Shown: positions 33,520-42,583 of the stretch, piece after piece
How the letters are laid out: every line of letters starts with the position of its first letter
How positions within the stretch are numbered: the stretch's first letter is position 1
DNA from: Xanthomonas rydalmerensis
GTDB lineage: Bacteria > Pseudomonadota > Gammaproteobacteria > Xanthomonadales > Xanthomonadaceae
Reading direction: 5' to 3'
Length of the DNA stretch: 64,000 nt
Assembly (NCBI RefSeq): GCF_033170385.1
Contig: NZ_CP126170.1
Coordinates: 3,744,001 to 3,808,000, forward strand
Notes under the pieces: generated by a model
What the model was told of the DNA's origin: nothing
The model's database searches: none
Seen by the model: only the letters and a program-made list of their open reading frames with translations
Position numbers and translations under genes: made by a program

Positions 33520-34407
33520 TCATGCGCCCTTGCCGGCGAACAGCGCATCCAGGCGCTGCTCGAAGGCGTGGTAGCCGATGCGCTCGTACAGTTCCTCGCG
33601 GGTCTGCATGCGCTCGAGCACCGCCTGCTGGTGGCCGTCGCGGCGGATCGCGGTGTACACGTCCTCGGCGGCCTTGTTGGCGGCGCGGAACGCCGACAGC
33701 GGGAACAACTGGATCGCCACGCCGGCCGAAGCCAGTTCGTCGCGGGTGAACAGCGGGGTCTTGCCGAATTCGGTGATGTTGGCCAGCACCGGCACCTTCA
33801 CCGCGTCGACGAAACGGCGATAGGTGTCCAGGTCGTAGGCGGCCTCGGCGAAGATGCCGTCGGCGCCGGCCTCCACGCAGGCGATGGCGCGTTCGATCGC
33901 CGCGTCCACGCCCTCGGCCTGGATCGCGTCGGTGCGCGCGATCAGGAAGAAGTCCGGATCGGTCTTGGCGTCGGCCGCGGCCTTGACCCGGTCGACCATC
34001 TCGCCCTGGCTGACGATCTCCTTGCCCGGGCGATGGCCGCAACGCTTGGCGCCGACCTGGTCCTCGATGTGGCAGGCGGCCGCGCCGGCCTTGATCAGCG
34101 CCTTGATGGTGCGCTCGATGTTGAACGCGCTCGGCCCGAAGCCGGTGTCGATGTCCACCAGCAGCGGCAGCGGGCACACGTCGGTGATGCGGCGCACGTC
34201 GATCAGCACGTCGTCCAGGGTGTTGATGCCCAGGTCCGGCAGGCCCAGCGAGCCGGCGGCGACGCCGCCGCCGGACAGGTAGATCGCCTTGTAGCCGGCG
34301 CGCTGCGCCAGCAGCGCATGGTTGGCGTTGATCGCGCCGATCACCTGCAACGGCGCTTCGGCGGCCAGGGCGGCGCGGAAACCGGCGCCGGGGGAAACGA
34401 GGGACAT
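33520..34407 (-). CDS. prpB: 2-methylisocitrate lyase
   Basis: The 295-aa TIM-barrel enzyme splits 2-methylisocitrate into pyruvate and succinate, the last step of the cycle. Motifs: [28 protein letters not shown] (metal-binding Asp), [16 protein letters not shown] (the lyase-family K-K/R-C-G-H loop with catalytic Cys) and FFLIARTDA. Length matches PrpB. It is the first gene of the minus-strand prp operon and diverges from the HTH-citrate-synthase fusion; the 119-base interval contains two overlapping palindromes. Confidence 0.95.
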   Translation of the reverse strand: MSLVSPGAGFRAALAAEAPLQVIGAINANHALLAQRAGYKAIYLSGGGVAAGSLGLPDLGINTLDDVLIDVRRITDVCPLPLLVDIDTGFGPSAFNIERTIKALIKAGAAACHIEDQVGAKRCGHRPGKEIVSQGEMVDRVKAAADAKTDPDFFLIARTDAIQAEGVDAAIERAIACVEAGADGIFAEAAYDLDTYRRFVDAVKVPVLANITEFGKTPLFTRDELASAGVAIQLFPLSAFRAANKAAEDVYTAIRRDGHQQAVLERMQTREELYERIGYHAFEQRLDALFAGKGA

Positions 34408-34488
34408 GGGCGACTCCTGACGAAGAGGCGGCGGCGCCCCACCGGGCGTTCCGCGATGGGCGCCAATCTGGCACTCTCGCAGGCACGG

Positions 34489-34512
34489 ATCAATCTTGAT
34501 TCAATGAATCAA
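34489..34512. promoter_or_regulatory. Overlapping palindromes between prpB and the HTH-citrate-synthase gene
   Basis: TTGATTCA-A-TGAATCAA (34496-34512) is a perfect 8+1+8 inverted repeat ending 14 bases before the ATG at 34527. It overlaps ATCAA-TC-TTGAT (34489-34500). TATCGT at 34515-34520 could be a -10 element for the plus-strand gene. This is the expected position for an autoregulatory operator that could also control the prp operon on the other side. Confidence 0.6.
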
Positions 34513-34526
34513 CCTATCGTCCCTTC

Positions 34527-35768
34527 ATGTCCGACGCCACCGACCGCAACCTGATCTCCGCCGCCCAGGCCTGCGCCCTGCTCGGCATCAGCAGCGCCAC
34601 CCTGTACGCCTACGTCAGCCGTGGCCTGCTCAGTTCGCGCGCCGGCGCCGACCACCGCAGCCGCGCCTACCTGCGCGCCGAAGTGGAGCGGCTGGCGCAG
34701 CGCAAGCGCGCCGGCCGCGGCGCCGCACGTGGCGCCGCGCAGAGCCTGGACCGCGGCCTGCCGGTGCTGGAGACGCGGATCTCGCTGATCCGCCCCGACG
34801 GCCCCTACTACCGCGGACGCTCGGCGGTGGCCATGGTGCGCGCCGGCGCCAGCCTGGAGGACGTCGCGCGGCTGCTGTGGGACTGCCCCGACGGCGAAGA
34901 CCCGTTCGCCAGCGCCCCGGTCGCGCCATGGCCGGCGGTGGTGGCGCCACTGGCCGGACATGCCGCGCTGCCGCCGCTGGAACGCGCCATGGCCTGCATC
35001 CCGCTGCTGGCCCTGGACCTGCGCCAGTCGCTCAACGCCGCTCCCGGCGTGCGCCGCGAAATCGCCGCCACCCTGCTGCGGCAGAACGCCGCGCTGCTGG
35101 TCGGCACCGCCCCGGATGCGCGCCCGCTGCATCGGCTGATCGCCGACCACTGGCGTCCCGGCGACGACGACTTCGCCGAGCTGGTGCGCGCCGCGCTGCT
35201 GCTGTGCGCCGACCACGAACTCAACGTCTCCGCCTTCGCCGCCCGCGTGGTCGCCTCCACCGGCGCACCGCTGCACGCCACCGTCAGCGCCGGCCTGGCC
35301 GCGCTGTCCGGCCCGCGCCACGGCGGCGCCACCGCCCGCGCCCACGCCCTGCTGCGCGACGCCCAGGACGCGCCCAGCGCCGCCGCCCTGATCGCCGAAC
35401 GCTGGCAGCGCGGCGACGACCTGCCCGGCTTCCACCACGCCCTGTATCCCGACGGCGATCCGCGCGCGGCCGAAGTGCTGCGCCAGCTGCGCGAACGCAG
35501 CGGCGGCAGCGCGCGCATGCAGCACGTGGAAGTGGTGATCGCCGCCGCCCAGGACTGCAGCGGCCAGCGCCCGAACATCGACTGCCTGCTGGCCGCGCTC
35601 TGCTTCGTCCACGACCTGCCCGCGGCGCACGCCCTGGTGCTGTTCGCCGCCGCCCGCCAGGCCGGCTGGCTGGCGCACGCCCTGGAGCAGCAGGCCCTGG
35701 GCAAGCTGATCCGGCCCCGCGCCCGCTACGCCGGGGCGATGCCGGAGGATGGTGCCGTGCCGGGCTGA
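34527..35768 (+). CDS. HTH-citrate synthase fusion, candidate prp regulator
   Basis: The 413-aa protein joins a MerR/excisionase-type helix-turn-helix (about 9-60: LISAAQACALLGISSATLYAY...RAYLRAEVERLAQRK) to a full citrate-synthase fold (about 75-405). The fold keeps the three catalytic positions: His230 in CADHELNVS, His265 in SGPRHGGAT and Asp352 in RPNIDCLLA; YYRGRSAVAMVRAGASLEDVARLL matches the substrate-entry region. Changes from PrpC include GPKHGGANE to GPRHGGATA and GFGHPVY to GFHHALY. It is divergent from prpB with a palindrome in the interval, and no PrpR is present. I infer a transcription factor sensing a CoA ester or methylcitrate; a bona fide enzyme with a DNA-binding tail is the alternative. 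No ribosome-binding site precedes the ATG. Confidence 0.85.
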   Translation: MSDATDRNLISAAQACALLGISSATLYAYVSRGLLSSRAGADHRSRAYLRAEVERLAQRKRAGRGAARGAAQSLDRGLPVLETRISLIRPDGPYYRGRSAVAMVRAGASLEDVARLLWDCPDGEDPFASAPVAPWPAVVAPLAGHAALPPLERAMACIPLLALDLRQSLNAAPGVRREIAATLLRQNAALLVGTAPDARPLHRLIADHWRPGDDDFAELVRAALLLCADHELNVSAFAARVVASTGAPLHATVSAGLAALSGPRHGGATARAHALLRDAQDAPSAAALIAERWQRGDDLPGFHHALYPDGDPRAAEVLRQLRERSGGSARMQHVEVVIAAAQDCSGQRPNIDCLLAALCFVHDLPAAHALVLFAAARQAGWLAHALEQQALGKLIRPRARYAGAMPEDGAVPG

Positions 35769-35792
35769 AAGGACGGCGAGCGCACCTTGCGT

Positions 35793-35812
35793 GTGCACCA
35801 AGATTGGTACAC
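35793..35812. promoter_or_regulatory. Putative operator of the toxin-antitoxin pair
   Basis: GTGCACCAAGATTGGTACAC is an imperfect inverted repeat with 9-base arms and one mismatch, ending 9 bases before the toxin ATG at 35822. Type II antitoxins with an XRE fold normally bind such sites to repress their own operon. Confidence 0.45.
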
Positions 35813-35821
35813 CATGCCGCC

Positions 35822-36162
35822 ATGGAGACCACACCGGACGTGCGCTTCTACCGTGCCGCATCGGGCGTCGAGCCGGTGCGGGTCTGGCTCAGGGAAGACG
35901 TGTCCGTCGATGCCAGGCGCGCCATCGGCGGCGACATCAAGACGGTGCAGTTGGGATGGCCGCTCGGCATGCCCTTGGTGCGCAAGCTGGACCAGCACCT
36001 GTGGGAAGTGCGCAGTGCGATTCCCGAAGGCATTGCGCGGATTTTTTCACCACCGTTGGATCGGACATGGTGTTGCTGCATGGCATCGTCAAGAAATCGG
36101 GCAAGACCCCGAGCGCCGATCTCGCCACCGCCAAACGCCGCAGAGACGAGGTGATGCGATGA
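35822..36162 (+). pseudogene. Frameshifted RelE/HigB-type toxin (Gp49-like)
   Basis: From the ATG the product reads as a phage Gp49/HigB-like mRNA interferase: VRFYRAASGVEPVRVWLRED, IGGDIKTVQLGWPLGMPLVRKL, LWEVRSAIPEGIARIF. The frame then leaves the family at a run of six T (about 36041-36046). Adding one T restores FFTTVGSDMVLLHGIVKKSG-type sequence through KRRRDEVMR to a stop at 36162, exactly overlapping the antitoxin start as ATGA. The total of 341 bases is one short of a codon multiple, as expected for a single-base loss. It may be a true inactivating mutation, a slippage-controlled tract or a base-calling error. Confidence 0.75.
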
Positions 36163-36515
36163 GCCGCAATGTCCATATCGGATCCAGCTTCGACAGCTTC
36201 CTGGCCGAGGAAGGCATCCTCGAAGACACCGCCGCGCTCGCCGCCAAGCGCGTGATCGCCTGGCAGGTCGCCGAAGCGATGAAGTCCGCCAAGCTCACCA
36301 AGAGCGCGCTGGCCCGGCGCATGAACACCAGCCGGTCGCAACTGGACCGCGTGCTGGACGCCACCGACACCAGTCTCACCCTGGACACGCTGAGCCGCGC
36401 CGCCACGGCGCTGGGCTACCGAATCCAGATCGACCTGGTCGCCGCGCAATCGGGCAGGCCCGTCGGCAAACCGCCAACGGCGAAGACCAAGAACTCGGCC
36501 GGCATCGGCAGCTGA
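36159..36515 (+). CDS. XRE-family antitoxin (HigA-like)
   Basis: The 118-aa protein has a central XRE helix-turn-helix (about 45-95, LTKSALARRMNTSRSQLDRVLDAT followed by LTLDTLSRAATALGYRIQI), flanked by an N-terminal segment for toxin binding and a Lys-rich disordered tail. The toxin-antitoxin order with an ATGA overlap is typical of HigBA-like modules. With the toxin frameshifted, it may persist as a plain regulator or protect against related toxins. Confidence 0.85.
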   Translation: MSRNVHIGSSFDSFLAEEGILEDTAALAAKRVIAWQVAEAMKSAKLTKSALARRMNTSRSQLDRVLDATDTSLTLDTLSRAATALGYRIQIDLVAAQSGRPVGKPPTAKTKNSAGIGS

Positions 36516-36644
36516 GCGCGGTCAACGCCCTTCCAATACCACGGCTGGACGAGCCAGCCTGACCGGCGGATGGCGCCAGCGCATCGGAGCGGGCGTGCCT
36601 CCGAACGCGTTCAGCCGCCCCATCTCGCCAAGGCGGCGCCCTCG

Positions 36645-36660
36645 GTGTACAAATGTACAC
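36645..36660. promoter_or_regulatory. LexA2-type SOS box
   Basis: GTGTACAAATGTACAC carries the palindrome TGTACA-AA-TGTACA. It matches the GTAC-N4-GTAC class reported for LexA2 proteins of pseudomonads and xanthomonads. It ends one base before the lexA2 start codon at 36662, so LexA2 binding would block both promoter and translation start. Confidence 0.85.
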
Positions 36661-36661
36661 C

Positions 36662-37270
36662 ATGACCACCCTGTCCCCGCAGCGCGCCGCCATCCTCACC
36701 TACGTCCATGCCTGCATCGAGCAGGACGGACGTCCGCCGAGCCTGGCCGAGATCGCCGAACGCTTCGGTTTCGCCTCGCGCAATGCCGCGCGCAAGCACG
36801 TGCAGGCACTGGTCGAGGCCGGGCTGCTGGCGCAGGTGCCGCAGCAGGCGCGCAGCCTGCGCCCGGCGCAGGCCGGCAACCGCAGCGAACTGCTGCAGTT
36901 GCCGGTGCTGGGCCGGGTCGCCGCCGGTGCGCCGATCGGTGCCGACATCGGCCTGGACCAGCAGTTGCGCCTGGACCGCGCGGTGTTCGCGCTGCGCCCG
37001 GACTACCTGCTGCGGGTGCAGGGCGACTCGATGATCGACGACGGCATCCTCGACGGCGACCTGGTCGGGGTGCGTCGCGCCGCCGACGCGCGCAACGGCC
37101 AGATCGTGGTGGCGCGGCTGGATGGCGAACTCACCATCAAGCGCTATCGCGCCGATGGCGCCGGCATCGCGCTACTGCCGCGCAATCCCGCCTATGCGCC
37201 GATCGTGGTCGGCCGCGGGCAGGACTTCGCCATCGAAGGGCATTACTGCGGCCTGATCCGGCCCGGCTGA
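36662..37270 (+). CDS. lexA: SOS repressor LexA2
   Basis: The 202-aa repressor controls the downstream mutagenesis genes. The winged-helix N-terminal domain reads LSPQRAAILTYVHACIEQDGRPPSLAEIAERFG. The cleavage bond is Ala88-Gly89 in GRVAAGAP, with catalytic Ser123 (GDSMIDDG) and Lys160 (ELTIKRY). The first in-frame ATG, at 36653, lies inside the SOS box; the ATG at 36662 gives the usual MTTLSPQR start and is preferred. No ribosome-binding site is visible. The stop codon overlaps the imuA start. It is one of two LexA types typical of Xanthomonas; the main LexA would lie elsewhere. Confidence 0.93.
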   Translation: MTTLSPQRAAILTYVHACIEQDGRPPSLAEIAERFGFASRNAARKHVQALVEAGLLAQVPQQARSLRPAQAGNRSELLQLPVLGRVAAGAPIGADIGLDQQLRLDRAVFALRPDYLLRVQGDSMIDDGILDGDLVGVRRAADARNGQIVVARLDGELTIKRYRADGAGIALLPRNPAYAPIVVGRGQDFAIEGHYCGLIRPG

Positions 37271-37890
37271 TGGCCGCCGTCGTCGCCCTCGACCGCCTGC
37301 TGGCCGAGCGCCGCGTCTGGCGCGGCCAGCCGACGGCGCTGCCGCCCAGCGCGCAGCCCACCGGGCACGCCGCGCTGGACGCGGTGCTGCCCGCGCGCGG
37401 CTGGCCGGAGATGGCGCTGACCGAGTTGCTGCACGCCGCCGACGGCATCGGCGAGCTGCAGCTGCTGTGGCCGACGCTGGCGCGGCTGTCCCAGGGCGGC
37501 GGCCGCATCGTGCTGGTCGATCCGCCGTACCTGCCCTACCCCGCCGCCTGGGCGCAGGCCGGCGTGGCGCTGGCGCAGCTGCAGATCGTCCGCGCCGGCG
37601 CCGACGCGGCCTGGGCTGCCGAACAATGCCTGCGTTCGGGCAGTTGCGCGGCGGTGCTGTGCTGGCCGGGGCTGGCCGGCGACAAGACCCTGCGCCGGCT
37701 GCAGGTGGCTGCCGAGACCGGGCGCACCCTGGGCTTCGCCTACCGGCCGCTGAAGGCGGCCGCCAATCCATCGCCGGCCGCGCTGCGCATCGCCATCGAC
37801 GCCGCGCCGGCACAACTGCGCGTGCTCAAGTGCCGCGGCGGCCTGCCGCCGGCGCAGCCGATCGCCCTGTCCGCTCTGGCGACCGGGTGA
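37270..37890 (+). CDS. imuA: Translesion synthesis accessory protein ImuA
   Basis: The 206-aa RecA-like/SulA-related protein works with ImuB and DnaE2 in SOS mutagenesis. It has the family form ALDAVLPARGWPEMALTELLHAADGIGELQLLWPTLARL and GGRIVLVDPPYLPYPAAW, but lacks a proper Walker A, as expected for ImuA. It starts on the A of the lexA2 TGA stop (TGATG overlap) and ends ten bases before imuB, so lexA2-imuA-imuB-dnaE2 is one transcription unit under the LexA2 box. Confidence 0.92.
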   Translation: MAAVVALDRLLAERRVWRGQPTALPPSAQPTGHAALDAVLPARGWPEMALTELLHAADGIGELQLLWPTLARLSQGGGRIVLVDPPYLPYPAAWAQAGVALAQLQIVRAGADAAWAAEQCLRSGSCAAVLCWPGLAGDKTLRRLQVAAETGRTLGFAYRPLKAAANPSPAALRIAIDAAPAQLRVLKCRGGLPPAQPIALSALATG

Positions 37891-37900
37891 GGCCGCAGGC

Positions 37901-39322
37901 ATGCGCTGGGCTTGCATCCTGTTGCCGCAACTGGCGCTGGACACCGTCCTGCGCCGCTGGCCGTCGCCGGACGAACCGCTGGCCTTGCTCGACGGCCCGC
38001 CGCAGCGGCGCACGCTGAAGGCGGTCAACGCCGCCGCGCGCGCCCGCGGCCTGCGCCCCGGGCAATCGCTGGTCACCGCGCAAGCGCTGTGCGACCGCTT
38101 CGCCACCGCCCTGCACGATGCCGAAGAAAGCCGCCGCAGCCAGCAGTTCCTGGCCGCCTGGGCGTATCGCTTCAGTTCGCTGGTCAGCACCGACTATCCC
38201 GGCGCGCTGCTGCTGGAGATCGAGGCCAGTCTCGGTCTGTTCGGGCCCTGGCCGCGCTTCGAGGCACGGCTGCGCGAAGAGCTGACCGCACTGGGCTTTC
38301 GCCACCGCATCGTGGTCGCACCGCATCCATTGGCCGCGCGTGCGCTGGTCAATGCGCACGACGGCATCGCCCTGCTCGACAACGCCGCGCTGCAGCGCGC
38401 GCTGGGGCAGCTGCCGATCGCCCGCGCCGGGCTGTCGCCGACCCTGGCCGACGGCTTCGCGCGGATGGGCCTGCGCCGCCTGCAGCAGCTGTTCGCGCTA
38501 CCGCGCACCGCGCTGGCACGGCGCTATCCGCCGGCCCTGCTGCAGCACCTGGATGCGCTGCGCGGGCAAGCGCCGCTGCCGCTGCAGTACTACCTGCCGC
38601 CGGACCGCTTCGATGCGCGCCTGGAACTGGGCTATGCCACCGAATCCAACCAGGCGCTGCTGTTCCCGCTGCGTCGCCTGACCCAGGACCTGGCCGCGTT
38701 CCTGGCCGGACGCGACGGCGGCGTGCAGCGCTTCCGCCTGCTGCTTGAACACGAGGACCTGGAGCCCAGCGTGGTGCCGGTGGGATTGCTCGCCGCCGAG
38801 CGCGATGCGGCGATGCTGTTCGAACTGGCGCGCGGGCGCCTGCAGCAGGCCAGCGTGCCGGCGCCGGTGCAGGCGCTGCGCCTGTGCGCCGACGAACTGC
38901 CGCCGTTCGTGCCGGCCGCGCGCGAACTGTTCGACGAGCGCGCGCAACAGGCGCTGCCGTGGGAGCAACTGCGCGAACGCCTGCGCGCGCGCCTGGGCGA
39001 CGACGCCGTGCACGGCCTGCGCGCGCACGCCGACCATCGCCCGGAACTGGCCTGGCGCGCCGAGTCCGCCGCCGCCCGCGGCACGGCGGCGCCCGCCACC
39101 GCACCGCCACGCCCCGGCTGGCTGCTGCCGCGACCGGTGCCGCTGCGCGAACGCGCGCCCGACCGCCTGGCCGGGCCGGAACGCATCGAGAGCGGCTGGT
39201 GGGACGACGGCGACGTACGCCGCGACTACTACATCGTGCGTACCCGCCAGGGCCAGCGCGCCTGGGCCTTCTCCCCGGCCGATGCGCCGGATGTGCTGAT
39301 GCTGCACGGCTGGTTCGCATGA
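37901..39322 (+). CDS. imuB: Y-family polymerase-like protein ImuB
   Basis: The 473-aa protein is a non-catalytic Y-family homologue that links DnaE2 to the sliding clamp. The N terminus [17 protein letters not shown] aligns with the palm domain but lacks the first metal-binding Asp; the second site reads [12 protein letters not shown]. Helix-hairpin-helix-like sequence [17 protein letters not shown] follows at about 185-200, then a little-finger-like domain and an ImuB-specific tail. The loss of acidic residues is normal for ImuB. Its stop overlaps the dnaE2 start as ATGA. Confidence 0.93.
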   Translation: MRWACILLPQLALDTVLRRWPSPDEPLALLDGPPQRRTLKAVNAAARARGLRPGQSLVTAQALCDRFATALHDAEESRRSQQFLAAWAYRFSSLVSTDYPGALLLEIEASLGLFGPWPRFEARLREELTALGFRHRIVVAPHPLAARALVNAHDGIALLDNAALQRALGQLPIARAGLSPTLADGFARMGLRRLQQLFALPRTALARRYPPALLQHLDALRGQAPLPLQYYLPPDRFDARLELGYATESNQALLFPLRRLTQDLAAFLAGRDGGVQRFRLLLEHEDLEPSVVPVGLLAAERDAAMLFELARGRLQQASVPAPVQALRLCADELPPFVPAARELFDERAQQALPWEQLRERLRARLGDDAVHGLRAHADHRPELAWRAESAAARGTAAPATAPPRPGWLLPRPVPLRERAPDRLAGPERIESGWWDDGDVRRDYYIVRTRQGQRAWAFSPADAPDVLMLHGWFA

Positions 39323-42300
39323 GCCACACCCCGCCGCACCCCCGCATGCCGCCGCGCCTGCGGCTGCTGCCGACGCCAACGTCTGCGCCGGCCAGCGCAC
39401 CCGCCGCCAACGTGCCGCGCGCGCCAGCGGACCCCACGCTGCCCGACTACGCCGAACTGCATTGCCTGTCCAACTTCAGCTTCCAGCGTGGCGCCTCGCA
39501 CCCCTGGGAACTGTGCGAACGCGCGCTGCACCACGGCTACCGCGCCCTGGCGATCACCGACGAATGCAGCCTGGCCGGCATCGTGCGTGCGTGGCAGGCG
39601 GCCCGGGACATGGGCCTGCACCTCATCGTCGGCAGCGAGATCCAGTTCGAGCACGGCCCCAAGCTGGTGCTGCTGGCCGAGACCCTGCATGGCTACCAGC
39701 GGCTGTGCCGGCTGATTACCCTGGCCCGACGCCGCGCCGACAAGGGCACCTATCGTGCGTTGCGCGAGGATCTGACCAGCGCGGACGACGGCGCCGGCCT
39801 GCTGTGCCTGTGGCTGCCACGCGGTGACGGCGACGACGCAAAGGACGGCGCTTGGCTGCAGGCGCGCTTCCCGCAGCGGCTGTGGCTGGCCGTGGAACTG
39901 CTGCGCGGCCCCGACGATGCCGCGCTGCTGCAGGCGCGACTGGACCTGGCGCAGCGCCTGCGGCTGCCCGCCGTCGCCAGCGGCGACGTGCACATGCATG
40001 CGCGCGGCCGTCGCACGCTGCAGGACACACTGACCGCGATCCGCCAGCGCCTGCCGCTGCACGAAGCCGGCGCCCACCTGTATCCCAATGGCGAACGCCA
40101 CTTGCGCCCGCGTGCCACGCTGGCGACGCTGTATCCGCCGGCACTGCTGGCCGAAACGGTGCGCATCGCGCGGCGCTGCAGTTTCAATCTCGAGCAACTG
40201 CAGTATGAGTACCCGCACGAACTGGTGCCGCCCGGGCACACGCCCACGCAATGGCTGCGCATCCTCACCGAACGCGGCGCGGCCGAGCGCTGGCCGCACG
40301 GCGTGCCGGACAAGGCGCGGCGCCTGATCGAACACGAACTCGGCGTGATCGAGCGGCTGAAGTACGAGTCCTACTTCCTCACTGTCTACGACCTGGTGCG
40401 CTTCGCGCGCTCGAAGGACATCCTGTGCCAGGGCCGCGGCTCGGCGGCGAACTCGGCGGTGTGTTACGCGCTCGGCATCACCGCAATCGATCCGGACCGC
40501 ATCGGCATGCTGTTCGAACGCTTTATCTCCGAGGAGCGCAAGGAGCGGCCGGACATCGACATCGATTTCGAGCACGACCGCCGCGAGGAAGTGATCCAGT
40601 ACATCTTCAACCACTACGGGCGCGAGCGCGCCGCACTGGCGGCGGTGGCGATCAGCTACCACACGCGCAGCGCGGTACGCGACGTGGCACGCGCGCTGGG
40701 CCTGCCCAGCGACACCGTCGATGCGCTGTCCTCCGCGCTGGGCCAGCGCGACCCGGTGGAGTCGGCGCAGGAACTGCTGCGCGAGCGCGGCTTCGAACCG
40801 GACACGCCGGTGATGCGCCGGCTGCTGGTGCTCGCCGGCCAACTCATCGGCTTCCCGCGGCATCTGTCGCAGCACCCCGGCGGTTTCGTCATCTCCGAGC
40901 ATGCGCTGCACACCCTGGTGCCGGTGGAGAACGCGACCATGGCCAATCGCACGGTGATCCAGTGGGACAAGGACGACCTGGAACTGGTCGGGCTGATGAA
41001 GGTCGACGTGCTCGCGCTGGGCATGCTCAGTGCGCTGCGGCGCACCCTGGACCTGCTGCGCGCGCACCGCGGCCGCGACTACACCCTCGCCACCATTCCT
41101 GCCGAAGACCCGCAGACCTACGCGATGATCCAGCGCGCCGATACCATCGGCGTGTTCCAGATCGAATCGCGCGCGCAGATGGCGATGCTGCCGCGGCTGC
41201 TGCCGGAACGGTTCTACGACTTGGTCATCCAGGTGGCGATCGTGCGCCCCGGGCCGATCCAGGGCGGCATGGTGCACCCGTATCTGCGCCGGCGCAGTGG
41301 CGAGGAGGAGCCCGACGACTTGCCCGAGGAACTGCGCGAGGTGTTCAAGCGCACTCTCGGCGTCCCCTTGTTCCAGGAACAGGTGATGCAACTTGCGGTC
41401 AACGCTGCTGGCTACACGCCGGGCCAGGCCGACCAATTGCGCCGCTCGATGGCGGCCTGGAAACGCCACGGCGGGCTGGAACCGCATCGCGACAAGCTGC
41501 TGGAAGGCATGCTCGAGAGAGGCTACACCGCCGAATTCGCCGGACGCATCTTCGAGCAGATCAAGGGCTTCGGCAGCTACGGTTTCCCCGAAAGCCACGC
41601 CGCCAGCTTCGCCCTGCTCACCTACGCCAGTTGCTGGCTCAAGTGCCACGAACCGGCGGCGTTTACCTGCGCCCTGATCAACAGTTGGCCGATGGGCTTC
41701 TACAGCCCCGACCAGTTGCTGCAGGACGCGCGCCGCCACGGCCTGCAGGTGCGGCCGGTGGACGTGCGCTACAGCGACTGGGACTGCAGCCTGGAAGCGT
41801 ATAGCCCCGATCCCGACGTGCAACCGGCGATCCGCCTGGGCCTGCGCCTGGTCCGCGGCCTGGCCGAGGACGCCGCGCTGCGCCTGCAGCAGGCGCGCGC
41901 GCAGGCGCCGTTCCACGACCTGGCCGACCTGTGCCACCGCGCCGCCCTCGACGACAAGGCCCGCGCCGCGCTCGCCGACGCCGGCGCGCTGAAAGCGCTG
42001 GCCGGCCATCGCCATCGCGCGCGTTGGGCCGTGGCAGGCGTCGAGGCGCAGCGGCCGCTGTTCGAAGCGCTCGCGGCCACGCCCGAGCAACAGGTCCCGC
42101 TGCCGCTGCCCAGCCAGGGCGAGGACATCCGCGCCGACTACGCGACGATCGGCACCACCCTGGGCAAGCACCCGCTGACCCTGCTGCGCGCGCAGCTGCG
42201 TGCGCGCCGCTACCGCCATTCCGGTGAACTACGCGACCTGCCGCACGCCAGCGCGGTCGCCATCGCCGGTTTGGTCACCATGCGCCAACGCCCGCAGACC

Positions 42301-42531
42301 GCCAGCGGCGTCACCTTCGTCACCCTCGAAGACGAGCACGGTCTGGTCAACGTGGTGGTGTGGCGGCGCCTGGCCGAACGCCAGCGCCAGGCCCTGATCG
42401 AATCGCGGCTGCTGCTGGTGCGCGGTCGCGTCGAGACCGAAGGCAAGGTCCGTCACCTGATCGCCGCCCATCTCGAAGACCTGACGCCCCTGCTGCTGGG
42501 GCTGGACATCCGCAGCCGCGACTTCCACTGA
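39319..42531 (+). CDS. dnaE2: Error-prone DNA polymerase III alpha subunit DnaE2
   Basis: This 1070-aa C-family polymerase carries out SOS-induced translesion synthesis. An N-terminal PHP domain (about 45-250, [19 protein letters not shown]) is followed by the polymerase core with catalytic Asp residues in [14 protein letters not shown] and the conserved [34 protein letters not shown] and [11 protein letters not shown] are further signatures. An OB fold (about 975-1050, [21 protein letters not shown]) closes the protein; no C-terminal clamp or tau motif typical of DnaE1 is present. The ATG at 39319 overlaps the imuB stop. Confidence 0.96.
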   Translation: MSHTPPHPRMPPRLRLLPTPTSAPASAPAANVPRAPADPTLPDYAELHCLSNFSFQRGASHPWELCERALHHGYRALAITDECSLAGIVRAWQAARDMGLHLIVGSEIQFEHGPKLVLLAETLHGYQRLCRLITLARRRADKGTYRALREDLTSADDGAGLLCLWLPRGDGDDAKDGAWLQARFPQRLWLAVELLRGPDDAALLQARLDLAQRLRLPAVASGDVHMHARGRRTLQDTLTAIRQRLPLHEAGAHLYPNGERHLRPRATLATLYPPALLAETVRIARRCSFNLEQLQYEYPHELVPPGHTPTQWLRILTERGAAERWPHGVPDKARRLIEHELGVIERLKYESYFLTVYDLVRFARSKDILCQGRGSAANSAVCYALGITAIDPDRIGMLFERFISEERKERPDIDIDFEHDRREEVIQYIFNHYGRERAALAAVAISYHTRSAVRDVARALGLPSDTVDALSSALGQRDPVESAQELLRERGFEPDTPVMRRLLVLAGQLIGFPRHLSQHPGGFVISEHALHTLVPVENATMANRTVIQWDKDDLELVGLMKVDVLALGMLSALRRTLDLLRAHRGRDYTLATIPAEDPQTYAMIQRADTIGVFQIESRAQMAMLPRLLPERFYDLVIQVAIVRPGPIQGGMVHPYLRRRSGEEEPDDLPEELREVFKRTLGVPLFQEQVMQLAVNAAGYTPGQADQLRRSMAAWKRHGGLEPHRDKLLEGMLERGYTAEFAGRIFEQIKGFGSYGFPESHAASFALLTYASCWLKCHEPAAFTCALINSWPMGFYSPDQLLQDARRHGLQVRPVDVRYSDWDCSLEAYSPDPDVQPAIRLGLRLVRGLAEDAALRLQQARAQAPFHDLADLCHRAALDDKARAALADAGALKALAGHRHRARWAVAGVEAQRPLFEALAATPEQQVPLPLPSQGEDIRADYATIGTTLGKHPLTLLRAQLRARRYRHSGELRDLPHASAVAIAGLVTMRQRPQTASGVTFVTLEDEHGLVNVVVWRRLAERQRQALIESRLLLVRGRVETEGKVRHLIAAHLEDLTPLLLGLDIRSRDFH

Positions 42532-42583
42532 CGCAAGCGCAGCGTTGTATGCCTTGCGCAGCGAGCGAGCGGGCAGGCCGCCG

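Noticed and set aside
39229..42219. Minus-strand open frame of 996 codons opposite dnaE2
   Set aside because: DnaE2 motifs on the plus strand are complete; the reverse frame is compositional.
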